Shown piece by piece: positions 35,990-47,791 of a DNA stretch of 64,000 nucleotides (positions are counted from its first letter, which is position 1; each line of letters opens with the position of its first letter). The translations under genes were made by a program, and so were the position numbers. The stretch lies in NCBI RefSeq assembly GCF_009727055.1, contig NC_052350.1, forward strand, positions 39,632,757 to 39,696,756, given 5' to 3'. The notes beneath the pieces are model-generated. The model searched no databases. It was not told where the DNA came from and saw only the letters and a list, made by a program, of their open reading frames with translations. The DNA is from Benincasa hispida. Taxonomy: Eukaryota > Streptophyta > Magnoliopsida > Cucurbitales > Cucurbitaceae.

Positions 35990-36424
35990 GTCTTCTCTAA
36001 TAGGTATTAGCTATTCTTCTCGTTTGATTCGACTTAGATTGTCTGCCACTGAATTTTTGGATCCCTTTCTATCTTTGATGGTTATGTTGAACTCTTGTAA
36101 AAGGAGAATCCATCTGACAAGTCTCGGTTTTGATTCTTTCTTCGTCATTAAGTATCTAAGAGCAGCATGGTCAGTATAAATGATTATTGGAAAACCAAGA
36201 ATGTAAGATCTAAACTTATCTAAAGCAAAAATTATAGAGAGAAATTCTTTTTCTGTTGTTGAATAGTTGATTTGAGATGAGTTTAATGTTCTTTATGTGA
36301 AACAAATCACATGACATTTCTTGTCAACTCTTTGTCCAAATACTGCCCCACTGCTAGGTTACTAGCACCACATATGATTTCAAATGTGAGTCCCATTGGG
36401 GTGGCTAAAGGATTGGAATTGATG
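35990..36424 (-). pseudogene. RNase H of the Athila-like element
   Basis: Degraded, but [20 protein letters not shown] (about 36,125-36,185), [15 protein letters not shown] and [13 protein letters not shown] (about 36,020-36,060) are typical of gypsy RNase H. The upstream part with the other catalytic residues is scrambled. It follows directly on reverse transcriptase. Confidence 0.82.
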
Positions 36425-37707
36425 TCAACTTCTCCTTAAGTGTTCAAAAGTTTCCTTGCATTCTTTGTTGAAATTGAATACGACATCTTTTTGAAGAAGG
36501 CTTGATAGGGGAAGTGCAATTTTGGAAAAATCCTTGATGAACCTCCTGTAGAACCCTACACTACCAAGAAAAGAGCGGACTTCCCTAATATTTTCAGGAT
36601 AGGGAAGGTTAGCTATGACATTTATCTTAGCCTTATCAACTTTTATGCCCTCGGAAGATACAAGGTAACCTAACACTATTCCATGAGAAGCCATAAAATG
36701 ACATTTTCCATAATTCAAAATTAAATTTTTTTCTATGCATCTTTTCAAGATCAAACTCAAATTTTCCAAACAATCTTCGAAAGAACTACCATACACAGTG
36801 AAGTCGTTCCTAAAAATTTCTATGCATTTTTCAACATAATCAGAGAATATGCTCATCGTACATCTTTGAAATGTACCTGAGGCATTACATAGCCCAAATG
36901 GCATTCTTCTAAATGCATAGGTACCCTAAGTGCAAGTAAAGGTAGTCTTTTCTTGGTCCTCCTATGCTACAAATATTTGATAGAATCCAGAAAAACCATC
37001 AAGAAAATAAAAATATGGCTTCCCGCTAACCATTCAACCATTTGATCAATAAAAGATATAGGAAAATGGTCCCTTTTTCTTATCTCGTTGAGTTTTCTAA
37101 AGTCTATACACATTCTCCAACCGTTCTGCACTCTCATGAGAATCATTTCTCCTTTTTCATCTTTAATAATGGTCATGTCGGTCTTTTTTGGTACTACATG
37201 TATTGGATTTACCCATTGACTGTCTGGGACTGAGTAGATTATACTGGCATTAAGTAGCTTAAGAATTTCTTTATGAACAATTTCCTTCATGGTTGGATTT
37301 AGCCTTCTTTGAGGTTGAATAGTTACCTTAGCTCCATCCCCTAGAACGATTTTGTGCATGCAAAAGGAAGAACTTATCCCTTTGATATCTTCTAAAGTCC
37401 AACCAATTGCCTTCTTGTGGTCCTTCAATGTTTCCACTAGTGAACTTTCCTGAGAAGATGTGAGTTCTCTAGATATGATCGTAGGAAAGGCTTTTTCTTC
37501 TACTAGGAAAATGTACTTGAGGCGAGAAGGAAGAGCCTTAAGTTCGATTCCTTGTACCTGAGATTCCACATCATCATCATTAGAGGGGTTATCATTCAAA
37601 TCAAAATCATTGGAAGTAAAGTAAGAGTCAAACAAGGATTCGTCATTTTCAAGGTTGATGGAGGGAACAACCAAACAATCCAAAATTTCATCCATTAAAA
37701 ATAACAA
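36425..37707 (-). pseudogene. Reverse transcriptase of the Athila-like element
   Basis: An N-terminal part (36,967-37,707) has the primer-grip and finger motifs (WVNPIHVVPKKTDMTIIKDE, NGWRMCIDFRKLNEIRKRDH, FPISFIDQMVEWLAG). A frameshift then occurs at the FLDGFSG region (about 36,990) with a stop soon after. The palm/thumb part (36,425-36,904) starts MPFGLCNASGTFQRC. The catalytic site, normally Met-Asp-Asp in the phrase VFMDDF, reads IFRNDFTVYG, so the first catalytic Asp is Asn. Thumb motifs HGIVLGYLVSSEGI and VRSFLGSVGFYRRFI follow. The element could not make its own enzyme. Confidence 0.92.
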
Positions 37708-38300
37708 TTAATCAAATACGTCGCACGTATCAATTGAACAAAGAGACAAATATTCTTCAGGAAATTTTATGGCATCATAAATGTTGAAAGATTTCACCTC
37801 TCCGTCAAATTTTACTGAAAATGACCCTTTATCTATATCTATTCTTGTTTTTGCAGTTTTCATGAAGGGTCTACCAAGTAGAATATTAGAAGAAGAAGTA
37901 GAGTAAGGTTCATCCATTTTTAGAATGTAAAATCAACGGGAAAGATTAATTCTCCGATACTCAACAAAACATCTTCAACAATGCCTAAGGATTGAATATA
38001 TGACCTATCCGCTAGTTGTATGTAAACATTCATTTTTTGTAGGCCATTCAATTTGAGATCATAGACATGAAAAAGGAATTACATTTATTGATGCACCTAA
38101 CTCTAGCATGGCATGAGTGATAATTCTATCTCTAATTTTGCATGGTAAACATTCCCAAATCTCTATTTTGAGGCATATCTTTTTTAAGCAAAGTAGAGAC
38201 ATTCTTACTAATAGTTATTCTCTCATCTTTCTTCCCTTTTTTTTTCTTAGTACACAAGTCTTTTAGAAATTTAGCATACCTAGATATTTGTTGAATAGCA
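37708..38300 (-). pseudogene. Protease region of the Athila-like element
   Basis: Contains LQKMNVYIQLADRSYIQSLG (about 37,985-38,045) and SSSNILLGRPFMKTAKTRID (about 37,830-37,900), both hallmarks of Athila-type proteases, with stops between. The catalytic Asp segment (about 38,080) is too altered to read. The stop before MDEPYS separates it from upstream frames. Confidence 0.82.
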
Positions 38301-39890
38301 TTAAGCAAAGGGATATTAATTTATACCTTTTTGAACATCTCAATTAGCTCATGGTCAACATCTTCTACCTTAGGTCTCGCTAATCTACTAGAGAATGGTG
38401 CCTTGGGTACATACGACTCTACCTTAGTGGGAGAATAATCAAATACCTCAGGAAAAATAGGAGTCTCTTTTGGCTCACTTACCTTGTTCTCTTGTACTTT
38501 CATTACTTTTTCTTTCCTCTTGAGAGGAGATTGAACCTAGGTTGCATCTTGAGAGGAAGAGAGGATTTTCTTACCATTTCTTAGAGTGATCGCGCTTACG
38601 TTTGCATTCCCCAATTGAGCGGGAAGCTGTCTAGATGATTTAATCTCAAGCTTGCTTACCACAGCTGCAAGTTGTGTGATTTGAGTGCCCAAGTTTGTGA
38701 AGCCTTGTCTAGTCTCTTGTTGAAAGGATTTACTGTCTTGTTAAAGTTGCTTAGTTTCTCGATGAAGTTGAATGTTATCCTTTTACAAATTGTGGAGTTC
38801 CTGTTGAAATTTAATAAATGGTTAGCAAGGGTTTTTACTACATCTTCTAGACACATACCTGAGGACCTTGAGGAAGATAGTGGGTTACGGTTCTCATATG
38901 GCCCTTGAGATCCCCACTTGAAATTGGGATGATCTCTCCATCCTTGGTTATATGTTTACCCATGGGGGTCATATTTTCTCTGAAATCCACCAATGGCATT
39001 GACTTAGGCTTGTGGGCAAGCCTCAGAATTGTGACCAACTAAACCACACACCCCGCACGGTTTGACTTGAGGAAGACCTCCTTGGGCTACTTGAGTAAAA
39101 AGAGAAACTAGATTAGATACATGCGATCTAAGCTCACTTACCTCACTAGATTGAACAACTGAGTCAACAAGAGTCCTTGTCCAAAAATTTTAAGAGTTCT
39201 CCGCCATGGTTGATATGAGTAGGCTCGCTTCAATAGGTGTTTTGTCTGCTAGAGCTCCACCGGGGGCAACATCTATCTTTCTTCTCTCGAACAAGAGTTA
39301 ACCTAAATAGAAGTATTGAATTAGATATTGCTTAGAAATTTAATGGTGTGGAAAAAATGCACATAACTGTTTGTATCTTTCCCAATATTCATACCAAGAC
39401 TCTCCTACACTTTGTTTAATTCCATAAATCTCTTTTCTTATGTTATGAGCTTTAGATACCGATTCTTTTTCAACCCATTCCACATAGTAATAGAACCCGC
39501 TAGTAGGTAGTATAGCAAATCCTTAGCCACATCCTTCAAGGAGAAGGGGAAGGCTCTAAGGTTGAACTGCTCTTGTGTCATTCCATGAGGACGCATCCCA
39601 TCACAAACAAGGTGGAACTCCTTCACGTGCTTGTGTGGGTCTTCGCTGGGTTGCCCCCTGAAAGTTGGAAGTAAATGTACTAGCTCCAATTTCAGTTCAA
39701 ATGGGACAGATTTGTTCTCTTATTTCACCCATGATGTTTGGTTGTGGTTCTTCTTCTTCTTGATCTAACTCTTCAAATTCTTCTTGCTCTCTTCTAGATC
39801 TTTTCCTTTGTAATCTTCTCTCCTCGTGGTCGATATCTACAATCAAATCATAAAGTAAACTCCGAGAGGAGCAGTCATACACAAAAGGAA
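38301..39890 (-). pseudogene. Gag of the Athila-like element
   Basis: An N-terminal acidic/Arg-rich part (39,697-39,882), then the retrotransposon Gag core (39,438-39,689) with FRGQPSEDPHKHVKEFHLVC, GMRPHGMTQEQFNLRAFPFS and LKDVAKDLLYYL. Farther on, at about 39,000-39,050, a remnant of a zinc knuckle can be read (CGVCGLVGHN followed by SEACPQA). The Gag/protease linker with PFSSRLARPKVED lies at 38,321-38,503. Several frameshifts. Confidence 0.82.
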
Positions 39891-39988
39891 AGTTTAAAAC
39901 CTACTATTTTTTGTTTTATTATTTAATTTTTTTTCATTATATTTTTATATATGGAATTCAAAAATTCTAAAAGGCTAATTGCTTGGCT

Positions 39989-40006
39989 CCCCAACAACAA
40001 CATTAA
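39989..40006 (-). other. Primer binding site of the Athila-like element (decayed tRNA-Asp)
   Basis: The plus strand reads TCCCCAACAACAACATTA, against tRNA-Asp 3' end TCCCCGGCAACGGCGCCA. The site matches at 11 of 18 positions, and all 7 differences are G to A or C to T. It lies 3 bp from the 5' LTR start at 40,010. Confidence 0.75.
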
Positions 40007-40009
40007 TTT

Positions 40010-40953
40010 GTTCGGCATAAAGTAGGTGTCGTTAAATCTATCTACCCAAAACAAATGAAATTTATAAAACTTTAACTACAACTAGGACTACTTGTAGTAA
40101 TAGTGGAAGTAAGAGGTCGATCCCAAGGGAACTGCAATTAATTGGCCTAAAAAAAGACTATTTGAATTCCTAAATGCAAAAGATTAAATGGGAGAATTTG
40201 TTTGTTTAAAAAAAAACTAAAAGAAATTAACTAAGAAAAAGACAAGAATTGATATAAGAAATTTATTGATGAGAGAAATAAGGAAAAGATTGTGAGATAG
40301 AATTCAATGGAAATGAAATCTTGGGGATTTTTATATAACTAGGCAATTCTATCATTGACTTAATAAGAAATCATGCAATTACATTATTCAGTAGTTCATT
40401 AAATATAAATTCCTAATGCCCTAATTAGCTAATTTCACAATTAACCCTAATCTGGGTCTTAATTGCTTCTTAAAGACATTTCACAATTAATCCCTAAATT
40501 GTATTAAACTAATGGGTTTTCGTAACTATTCCTATCTTGAAATCAAAAGACTGAAAATTTAATATTGTTTACATGAATGTTCTTAATTAATAGATTCTTT
40601 AAAGAAAAGAGGAAAAGAAGTCAACATTTTCTATCAAGACTACTAATTCTTGGAAAATGGTTGAATACTCGATAGTCTTTATTCGATGGTATTTGACAAT
40701 ATTCTGCTAAATACTCGATGGTTGATGATCCAACAGCCTTACTCGATGCTCTCTTAGGTGTTTACTCGATTATCTTCAATTTTTTGATTTTCTTGGTCAT
40801 TTGTTTATCTTTTCGGCACAATTTTTTTTGTAATGACTCCAAAATGATTCGGGGATCGTTTAATCCTACAAAATTAGCAATTAAAGCAAATAATCAACAC
40901 AATTTTAGGGGAATTAACATAGGAAATATTCATTCTTTAAAAACCTAATAATA
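40010..40953 (-). repeat. 5' LTR of the Athila-like element, with internal deletion
   Basis: 944 bp against 1,600 for its partner. The sequence jumps from CTACTAATTCTTG to GAAAATGGTTGAATACTCG at about 40,653, corresponding to loss of about 650 bp (32,010-32,660 of the other LTR). The deletion removes most of the middle of the LTR, probably including promoter sequence. The 40,718-40,948 open frame is not a gene. Confidence 0.88.
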
Positions 40954-42211
40954 GGTTGCTATTTTAAGTGCCGACTTCCGGTCTTGAACACCCCACTCTC
41001 TCATTGGCCTAAGAGGGACTCGGTTTGGTGGTTGGACCACAAACCAATTGTTCATTAGAGGATCAATAGGACTTAAGGAATAAGATGTATTTACAAGAGT
41101 AAAATGACAATTTTGACTCAGTTGTAATTACGAACAATCTGTGAAGGATCAGCTTACTAATCATGGTTATATCAAGTGGACAAAGATATATCTACAGTGA
41201 AGAGAGTATGGCCACTGGGCTTTAGTGGAGTGTCTTGGTAGTTAACGAATGTTGGTTAATTAGGTTAAAGAGTTTAGCTAGTTAATCTTGAATCGTTAGA
41301 GCTCATGACATGTAGGTCCATTAGGTCCCATTACTAGCTCATATCAGACTAAATCTTAGGACAGTGTGATGAGAGAATTTGAAATGTTCAAATTTATTTT
41401 AGGGAATAAATGTTAATTATATACGATATAATTAACAGTTTTTTTGTTGAATCAAACAAATTGGAGAGTTGTATACACGTGAATGAGAATTCATGTTGGG
41501 ATTGGTGTTTAATTAAATGAATTTTTTATATTAAATTAATTTGATTGATTTGATTATTTAATTAATTATTAGAATTAGTTTTATTTAAAATTTTTAAAAA
41601 GAAATTAATTTTATTTAGAATTAATTATATTTGAGTTAATTTTATTTAAAATTAAAATTTGAATTTATGAAGTTCAAATTTAAAATTAAAATTCATTTTA
41701 AAACAAGAATTTGTGAAATTCATTAGTGAGAAAATCTCACATTTCTCACTAACTTAAACACCTATTTTCACTTTCTTTTTGGGTGTTTTGCTGTCAAATT
41801 GTGTCAAATTGTCATGCAATTTGATGGCATGATTTTCTTCTTTAAATAGAAGGAATTTTAATTGTTAAAAAGTTTATGCAATTTTATTTTTTTGGAGGAA
41901 GAATTATTCTCTCCAAGTTATATACACCGAAATACTCTCAATCTCAAAATTTTCTTTAAATCTCACCACAAATTGGATTCCACAATCCGTTTTAAGGCTG
42001 AAGAATAGCAGGGAAGATTCTAGTGGTGGTCCATGAACCGTTCGTAATCAGAATTTTTCAAGAGATTGCACCAATTTGGAGTTTCTACAAAGGATGTATT
42101 TTTTAAACCCCAATTTCTTGTTGTAAACTTGCATGCTTAATTCCTAAAATTAATGTAGTTAGAGTGTTTGGAATTTTGATTACTTCCGCATGCTTGTAGT
42201 TTATTCTTACA

Positions 42212-43803
42212 CCACCAAGTGAACTATTTAAATATTTTATGGTATTAATAAACGCATCCAGCAGATGGTCACACGTGTGCTTATTATCAAGTTGAAATCT
42301 TGCATTTGCAAGATTACTTGCTCAAATAATTAAGTTAAGAGCACAATTTTCTAATTATATAATTAAGACCATTCATCTTGATAATGATGGTGAATTTAGA
42401 ACCCAAGCTTTTGATAATTATTGTATGTCAATTGGGATAAGTGTTGAACTTCCTATAGCTCATGTTCATACACAAAATGGTTTAGCATAATCATTTATAA
42501 AACATTTGCAGTTAATTGCTAGACTATTTCTTATGAGAGCTAAACTTTCTACATATATATGGGGATATGCTATTTTGCATGCCGCATCACTTGTACGCAT
42601 TAGGCCAGTAGTTTATCATAAGAACTCAACCACAATGCACTAAGATGGGTCTCCAAAGGAGATTAGGAATATATGTTGGATATGATTCCCCACAATTATT
42701 AAATATCTTAAACCTCTGATGGGAGATGTATTTACTGCACAATTTACTGATTGTCATTTTGATGAGACAAATTTTCGAACATTAGAGGGAGGAATTAAGA
42801 AGTTGAAAAAATAAATTGCATGGAATACATCACTATTGTATCATTTAGATTCCCGCATGGATGTATAAACTGAAATTTATAAGAAATTCATTTGCAAAAT
42901 ATAGCAAACTAATTACCAGATGCATTTATAGATGCAAAGAAAATAACTAAATCACATATACCAGCTGCAAATGTTTCATAAAAAATTGATGTCCCAACAC
43001 AATAAGTTGTCACTAATGAATCTAGAACACGCTAGAAGCATGGTAGACTAATGGGTTCCAAAGATAAAAACCCTAAAAAATGAACAGTAATTAATAGTAA
43101 AAAAGACTTGGTTGAGGATGTAAATACCGATGAAGAATCCTTGATGTGACTAATGAGGAAGGTGAAATACCTACTGATAATAATGAGATCTTAATAAACT
43201 ATGTCATAACAGGAAAAAGATGGAACAAACTAATGTAGTTATTGACACCATTTTTGCCTATAATGTTGTTCTTGACATTATATCCAAAATGAGGATCCTG
43301 AATCAAAATCTATTGAAGAATGTCGACATAGAAAAGATTGGCTTTAGCGAAATGAGCAATCGGGGCAGAATTAAACTTAGTTTCAAAATGTCGGATTTTT
43401 GGACCAAAAGGTGTTAAACCCGTGGGATACAAATGAGTATTTGTGAGAAAAAGAAATTAAAATAATGTGGTCATAAGATATTAAGCAAAGTTGCACAAGG
43501 TTTCTCACAAAGACCTGGTATTGATTATGAGGAGACACATTCTCCAATGATGGATGCAATTATGCTAAGATATCTAATTGGTCTAACTGTGTATCAAAAT
43601 TTGGACATACATCTTGTGGATGTCGTCACAACATATTTATATGGATCTCTTGATAATCATATTTATATGAGAATCCCAGAAAGATTTAAGGTATCTAAAA
43701 CGTATAAATCAAATTCCCGGGAATTGTAATCAATAAAGTTACAGATGTCATTATATGGATTGAAACAATCAGGACGAATGTGGTACAATCGCCCAGTGGA
43801 GTT
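42212..43803 (+). pseudogene. Copia O1 integrase core, linker and start of reverse transcriptase
   Basis: Starts PPSELFKYFMVLINASSRWSH (first catalytic Asp of integrase changed to Asn), then TIHLDNDGEF with the second Asp kept (about 42,380). TAA (42,488-42,490) stands in place of the catalytic Glu in NGLA-stop-SFIK. More stops at 42,979-42,981 and 43,033-43,035. Reverse transcriptase motifs [20 protein letters not shown] and RYLIGL (about 43,500-43,580), DVVTTYLYGSL and the MWYNR segment (about 43,780) follow before solo LTR C1 cuts in. Confidence 0.87.
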
Positions 43804-43916
43804 TGTTAGGTTGTATGTCCTAAAACTCGCAGTTTGTAAACTTAAATATATTCTATTTTGCAATAAATATGTTATTGAGATATATTTAGTAAAGTTGTTA
43901 TTGAATATGTAAAAAG

Positions 43917-45849
43917 TGTTGGAGTTAGCATGCAATTAGTGGAAGCAAACAAAATCATTAAGCACTCTAATTCATCAATTTTAGCAACTAAGAAAGCATG
44001 TTTATAGATTAGAAAAGAGGGTTTCTGATATACCTTTGTAGAACTCCTTTAATCCACGAAATTCAACTTTAATCTCCTAAGCAACAAGGTGTGGACCACC
44101 ACTTGACCTTCCCTACTATGCTCCGGGACCATAGATTGGATTGTGGGATCCAAAATGAGTTGAAATTACAGGGAATTATGAGGGAAAGACTAGTTTTAGT
44201 AATGCATGCCCCTATATCTCAGTTGAACATGATCCTATTTTATCCAAGTCTCTCATGCAATATAATTTCATAAAAGATTGACTCCAAATAGCTCAACCTA
44301 TAGTGGAATATGAGTGTTTAAAGTGGAATGAACCCACTAAAATGGAAATTTTGATTTTAAAATCAATTTTATTTCAAAATCAAATTTTCAAATTTTAATC
44401 TAAATTTTCAAAATTTAAATTAGAACAAAATTTGATTTTATAATTTTGAATTTATAAAATCCAAATTTCAATTTTAAATAAAATAAAATTCAAATGATTA
44501 ATTTTTTAAAATTAATTTAAATAATTAATTGAACAATTTAATTAGTTAAAATAATTTAATATCCAATATTAAATTATTTACACCACCTTCTACAATCATG
44601 AATCCTCATTCATGTAATTTTAATATTTAAATCATATTTAAATATTATCCAATTCTCCAATTTCGTTTAATTTGATAATAAACATGTAATTATATCGTAT
44701 ATAATTTATGATTCCCTCAATTTGAATTTAAACATTTCAAATTCTCTTATCACGCTATTCTATGGTTTAATCCGTTTGTGAGCTAGTAGGGGGACATAAT
44801 GGACCTACAAATCATGGGCTCTAACGATCTGAGTTTAACCAGCTAAACTCTTTAACCCAAATTAACCAACATTCGTTAACTATTGAGTCACCCCACTAAA
44901 GCCTAATAGTTGCACTCCCCTCACTGTAGATATAATTGTGTCCACTCTATATAACCATAATTCGTAAGTTAACCCTTCACAGGTTGTTCGTAATAACGGT
45001 TGGATCAAAAGTTGTTTTACCCCCGAGATTACATCTTGTTCCTTAGGTCCCACTGATCCTCTAATGAACAATTGATTTGTAATCCAATCACTAAGTCGAG
45101 TCCCTCTCAGGCCAATGAGAGTGTGGGGCCTCTTGTTCAAGATCCAGAGTCAGCACTTAAGGGAACAACCTCTCTACTATCCTAAAAGTAAGTAGGAGTG
45201 AATTTCATCTTGCACCCTATGTCCCCAGCTATCTACCTAGTCTTACCCCTGAAATGGGAGGCTTATTGAGTCGATGCAGTTGAGCCAACCCTCACCTATG
45301 CAAATCTAAAGATCATCCAGAATAAATGGAAGTTCATAGTTAGCTTAAGATTAAGGTCAAGTTATCTCGGTCATCGCTTTGAAATAGTCAGTCTTAAATA
45401 GTAAACATCATTATAAAGTAAGCGTGACTTATTTCTTGGTTCGATCTTATACAAACTCTTTGCATAGGACACCCTCACTCGCATATCTCTACATTAATGA
45501 ATAAGAATTACTTCGTTTGTAGCACTTTACAACAATTATAACATCTACCAAGTGGGCCGCATCCAATAGTATCCTCAGAATAAGGTACCCAGCCTTATCT
45601 ATATACTATATACCATGTTGGCTATTTACTCGAACTTGATCCACTCTCATGTCTCGCATAAAGTTCAAGTACTCATGTAATAGTCATGCACCTTAGTTTA
45701 TTGAATTTATGTTATTTCTAAAATGAAATGAGCAATTCAAACATTCAATAGCAACTTTATTGAATCAAACTTCAATAACATCTATATTCATTAATAGAAT
45801 AAGTTTATTGTCTACAAACCACAAGTTTTAGGACATAAAACCCAAATAA
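43917..45849 (-). mobile_element. Solo LTR, TGTTGGG family, copy C2
   Basis: 1,933 bp on the minus strand. The minus-strand start is TGGGTTTTATGTCCTAAAA at the right and the end ...CATGCTAACTCCAACA at the left. AAAAG flanks both sides (43,912-43,916 and 45,850-45,854); the exact right edge is blurred by an A-run. It lies inside C1, so the same family was inserted into itself in opposite orientation. Confidence 0.82.
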
Positions 45850-47380
45850 AAAAGCACTTGTAAAAGTCTAAATCCAATAAACTAAAGAACCTTTGACTTT
45901 AACATGAATACTTGAACTTTATATAGAGACACAAAAGTAGATCAAGTTTGAGTATATAGCCAAAACGGTTTATAAGTATAGGAATAGGGTTGGGTACCTT
46001 ATCTTGGAAACACTATGGATACGACCCCACTTTGTATTTAAGACAAACGATGTGATCCTGAATCCTTTATGTAGATACATGCGAGTGGAGACATCCTATG
46101 TAAAAAAAAGTTTGCATAAGATCAGACTACAAAATAGTCATTTTTCTTTATAATATCGTTTACTGTTAAAACTGACTATTTCAACTCGATGACCTAAGGT
46201 AACTCAATCTTAATCCTGAGCTAACTATGAACTTCTGTTTATTCAGGATTATCTTTTAATATGAATTGGTGAGAGTGGTTCAATAGCACCAACTTAATAA
46301 GCCTCCCTTTTTAGGGGTAAGACCCGGTAGATAGTTGGGGACATAGTTTTGCAAGATGGAATTCACTTCTACCTGATTTTAGGGTTAGTAGATAAGTTGT
46401 TCCCTTAAGTACTGACTGCTAGTCTTGAACAAGGGGCCTCACCCTCTCTATGGCTGAGAGAGAGACTCGGTTTATTGGTAGGACCATAAACCAATTGTTT
46501 ATTAGTGGATCAATGAAGACTTAAGAAGCAAGATTTATTACAGGGGTAAAATGGTAATTTTGACCCAGCTGTAATTACGAACAACCTGTGAATGATCGAC
46601 TTGCTAATCATGGTGAAATCATGTTGATAGAAATATATCTATAATGAGGATAGTGTAGCTATTGGGCTTTCATGGAGTGTCCCAGTAGTTAACGGATGTT
46701 GATTATTTAGGATAAAATGTTTAGCTGGTTAATCTCGAATCGTTGGAGCTCATGATCTATAAGTCCATTAAGTCCCTCTGCTAGCTCATATCGGACTAAA
46801 CCTTAGAATATATTGAAGTGTTCATATTCGAATTAAGGAATCAACGTTAAATATATGCGATATATTTAATGGCGTATCATTCGATTGGGAGTTGAAGATA
46901 TTTAAATAAGATTTAAATATAAAAACTATGAATAAGGATTTATTGGGATTAGTGCTGGATTTAATAATTGAATAATAAACTAAATTAATTAAATTGTTTA
47001 ACTAATTATTTAATATTAATTACTTGAATTAATTTTGAATTAAATGGAATTAATCAAAGTTGGACAAAGTCAAATGTTAACTTTACCAAGCTTTGAAGGT
47101 CAAAGATCAAAAGTTAACTTCACTAAGTGAAAAATTCCAAAATTAGTTTTGAATTGAAATTGTATTTAATTAAAATTTGACTAAAATAAAATGTTGACTT
47201 CACTTAGTGGAAAGATTTAAGAATGTTTTTTAGTGGAAAAATCCAACTTTTAGTGAATTAGTGAGTAATTCTTTTTGCAAAGTGTTGATTCCACAAAATG
47301 CCACTTTTCTCACTAATTTGAGTGTATTTGGAAGTGTCAAAATTTGGTTAACTCAATTTTGCATGAATTGCATGTAATTG

Positions 47381-47393
47381 CTCTATAAATAGG
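47381..47393 (+). promoter_or_regulatory. TATA box of the TGTTGGG-family LTR (copy C1)
   Basis: CTCTATAAATAGG is the clearest TATA box in this LTR family, about 400 bp from its 3' end; copy A has CTTTAAATAGA (41,840-41,850) and copy D TATATATAGG at equivalent places. It implies a U3 of roughly 1.5 kb and a short R/U5. Confidence 0.55.
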
Positions 47394-47791
47394 ATGCTTT
47401 GATGGAAATTAAATCTTCTTGGCCATTTGGTGAATTTCAAATTTGTTGAAAAACAAATTCTTCTTGGCAACTTAAAGATTCTAAAAGAGTTTTAGAAATT
47501 AAGTCCTCAATTCTCTCTCAATTTCTATACAAAATTCATCCCTACAAAGTCACTCATTGGATTCCACCATCCCAATCTAGGGTAGAAAAATAGTCGATAC
47601 GACTCTCATGATGGTTCATAGTTAGTTCGTGAGGAGATTGGAGCGAAAGGTGGTCAATTTGGAGCAACAAAGGTTGTAACTCAAACTTTAATTTCAAGGT
47701 TATTTGCATGCATGTTTTATCTTTAAAATTAATGAAATTTACAGTGTTTAAGATTCAAATTGTTTCTGCATGTACGTTGTTAATTCTTACA

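Larger units (their letters stand above)
31366..40953 (-). mobile_element. Athila-like Ty3/gypsy retrotransposon
   Basis: A 9.6-kb minus-strand element: 5' LTR (40,010-40,953), tRNA-Asp primer site, gag, protease, reverse transcriptase, RNase H, integrase, ~1.7-kb 3' non-coding region, purine tract, 3' LTR (31,366-32,965). Protein motifs and domain order fit the Athila branch of Ty3/gypsy. All domains hold stops or frameshifts. LTRs differ by about 7% by eye over their first 200 bp, and the 5' LTR has lost about 650 bp. No clear target duplication remains. It lies inside solo LTR A. Confidence 0.9.
30718..42211 (+). mobile_element. Solo LTR, TGTTGGG family, copy A (host of the Athila-like element)
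   Basis: A plus-strand copy in two pieces, 30,718-31,365 and 40,954-42,211, together 1,906 bp. It opens CGTTGGGTTTTATGTCC (first T changed) and closes GTTTATTCTTACA. CCACC stands at 30,713-30,717 and 42,212-42,216, a perfect target duplication, and the copia integrase frame resumes right after it (PPSELFKYFMVLINASSRW). The Athila-like element interrupts it at the point where other copies read GATAAGTTG. Confidence 0.9.
43804..47791 (+). mobile_element. Solo LTR, TGTTGGG family, copy C1 (interrupted by C2)
   Basis: Plus-strand copy in two pieces, 43,804-43,916 and about 45,850-47,791, about 2,050 bp. It opens TGTTAGGTTGTATGTCC and closes GTTAATTCTTACA. It splits the copia reverse transcriptase between MWYNRPVEF and KEAYQNNPICPC. 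A clean target duplication is not visible (GAGTT versus TATAT). Confidence 0.82.

Noticed and set aside
35934..36179. 81-codon plus-strand frame
   Set aside because: Shadow of the minus-strand RNase H region of the Athila-like element.
44880..45140. 86-codon minus-strand frame
   Set aside because: Lies in the conserved 5' third of solo LTR C2 and corresponds to non-coding sequence in the other copies.
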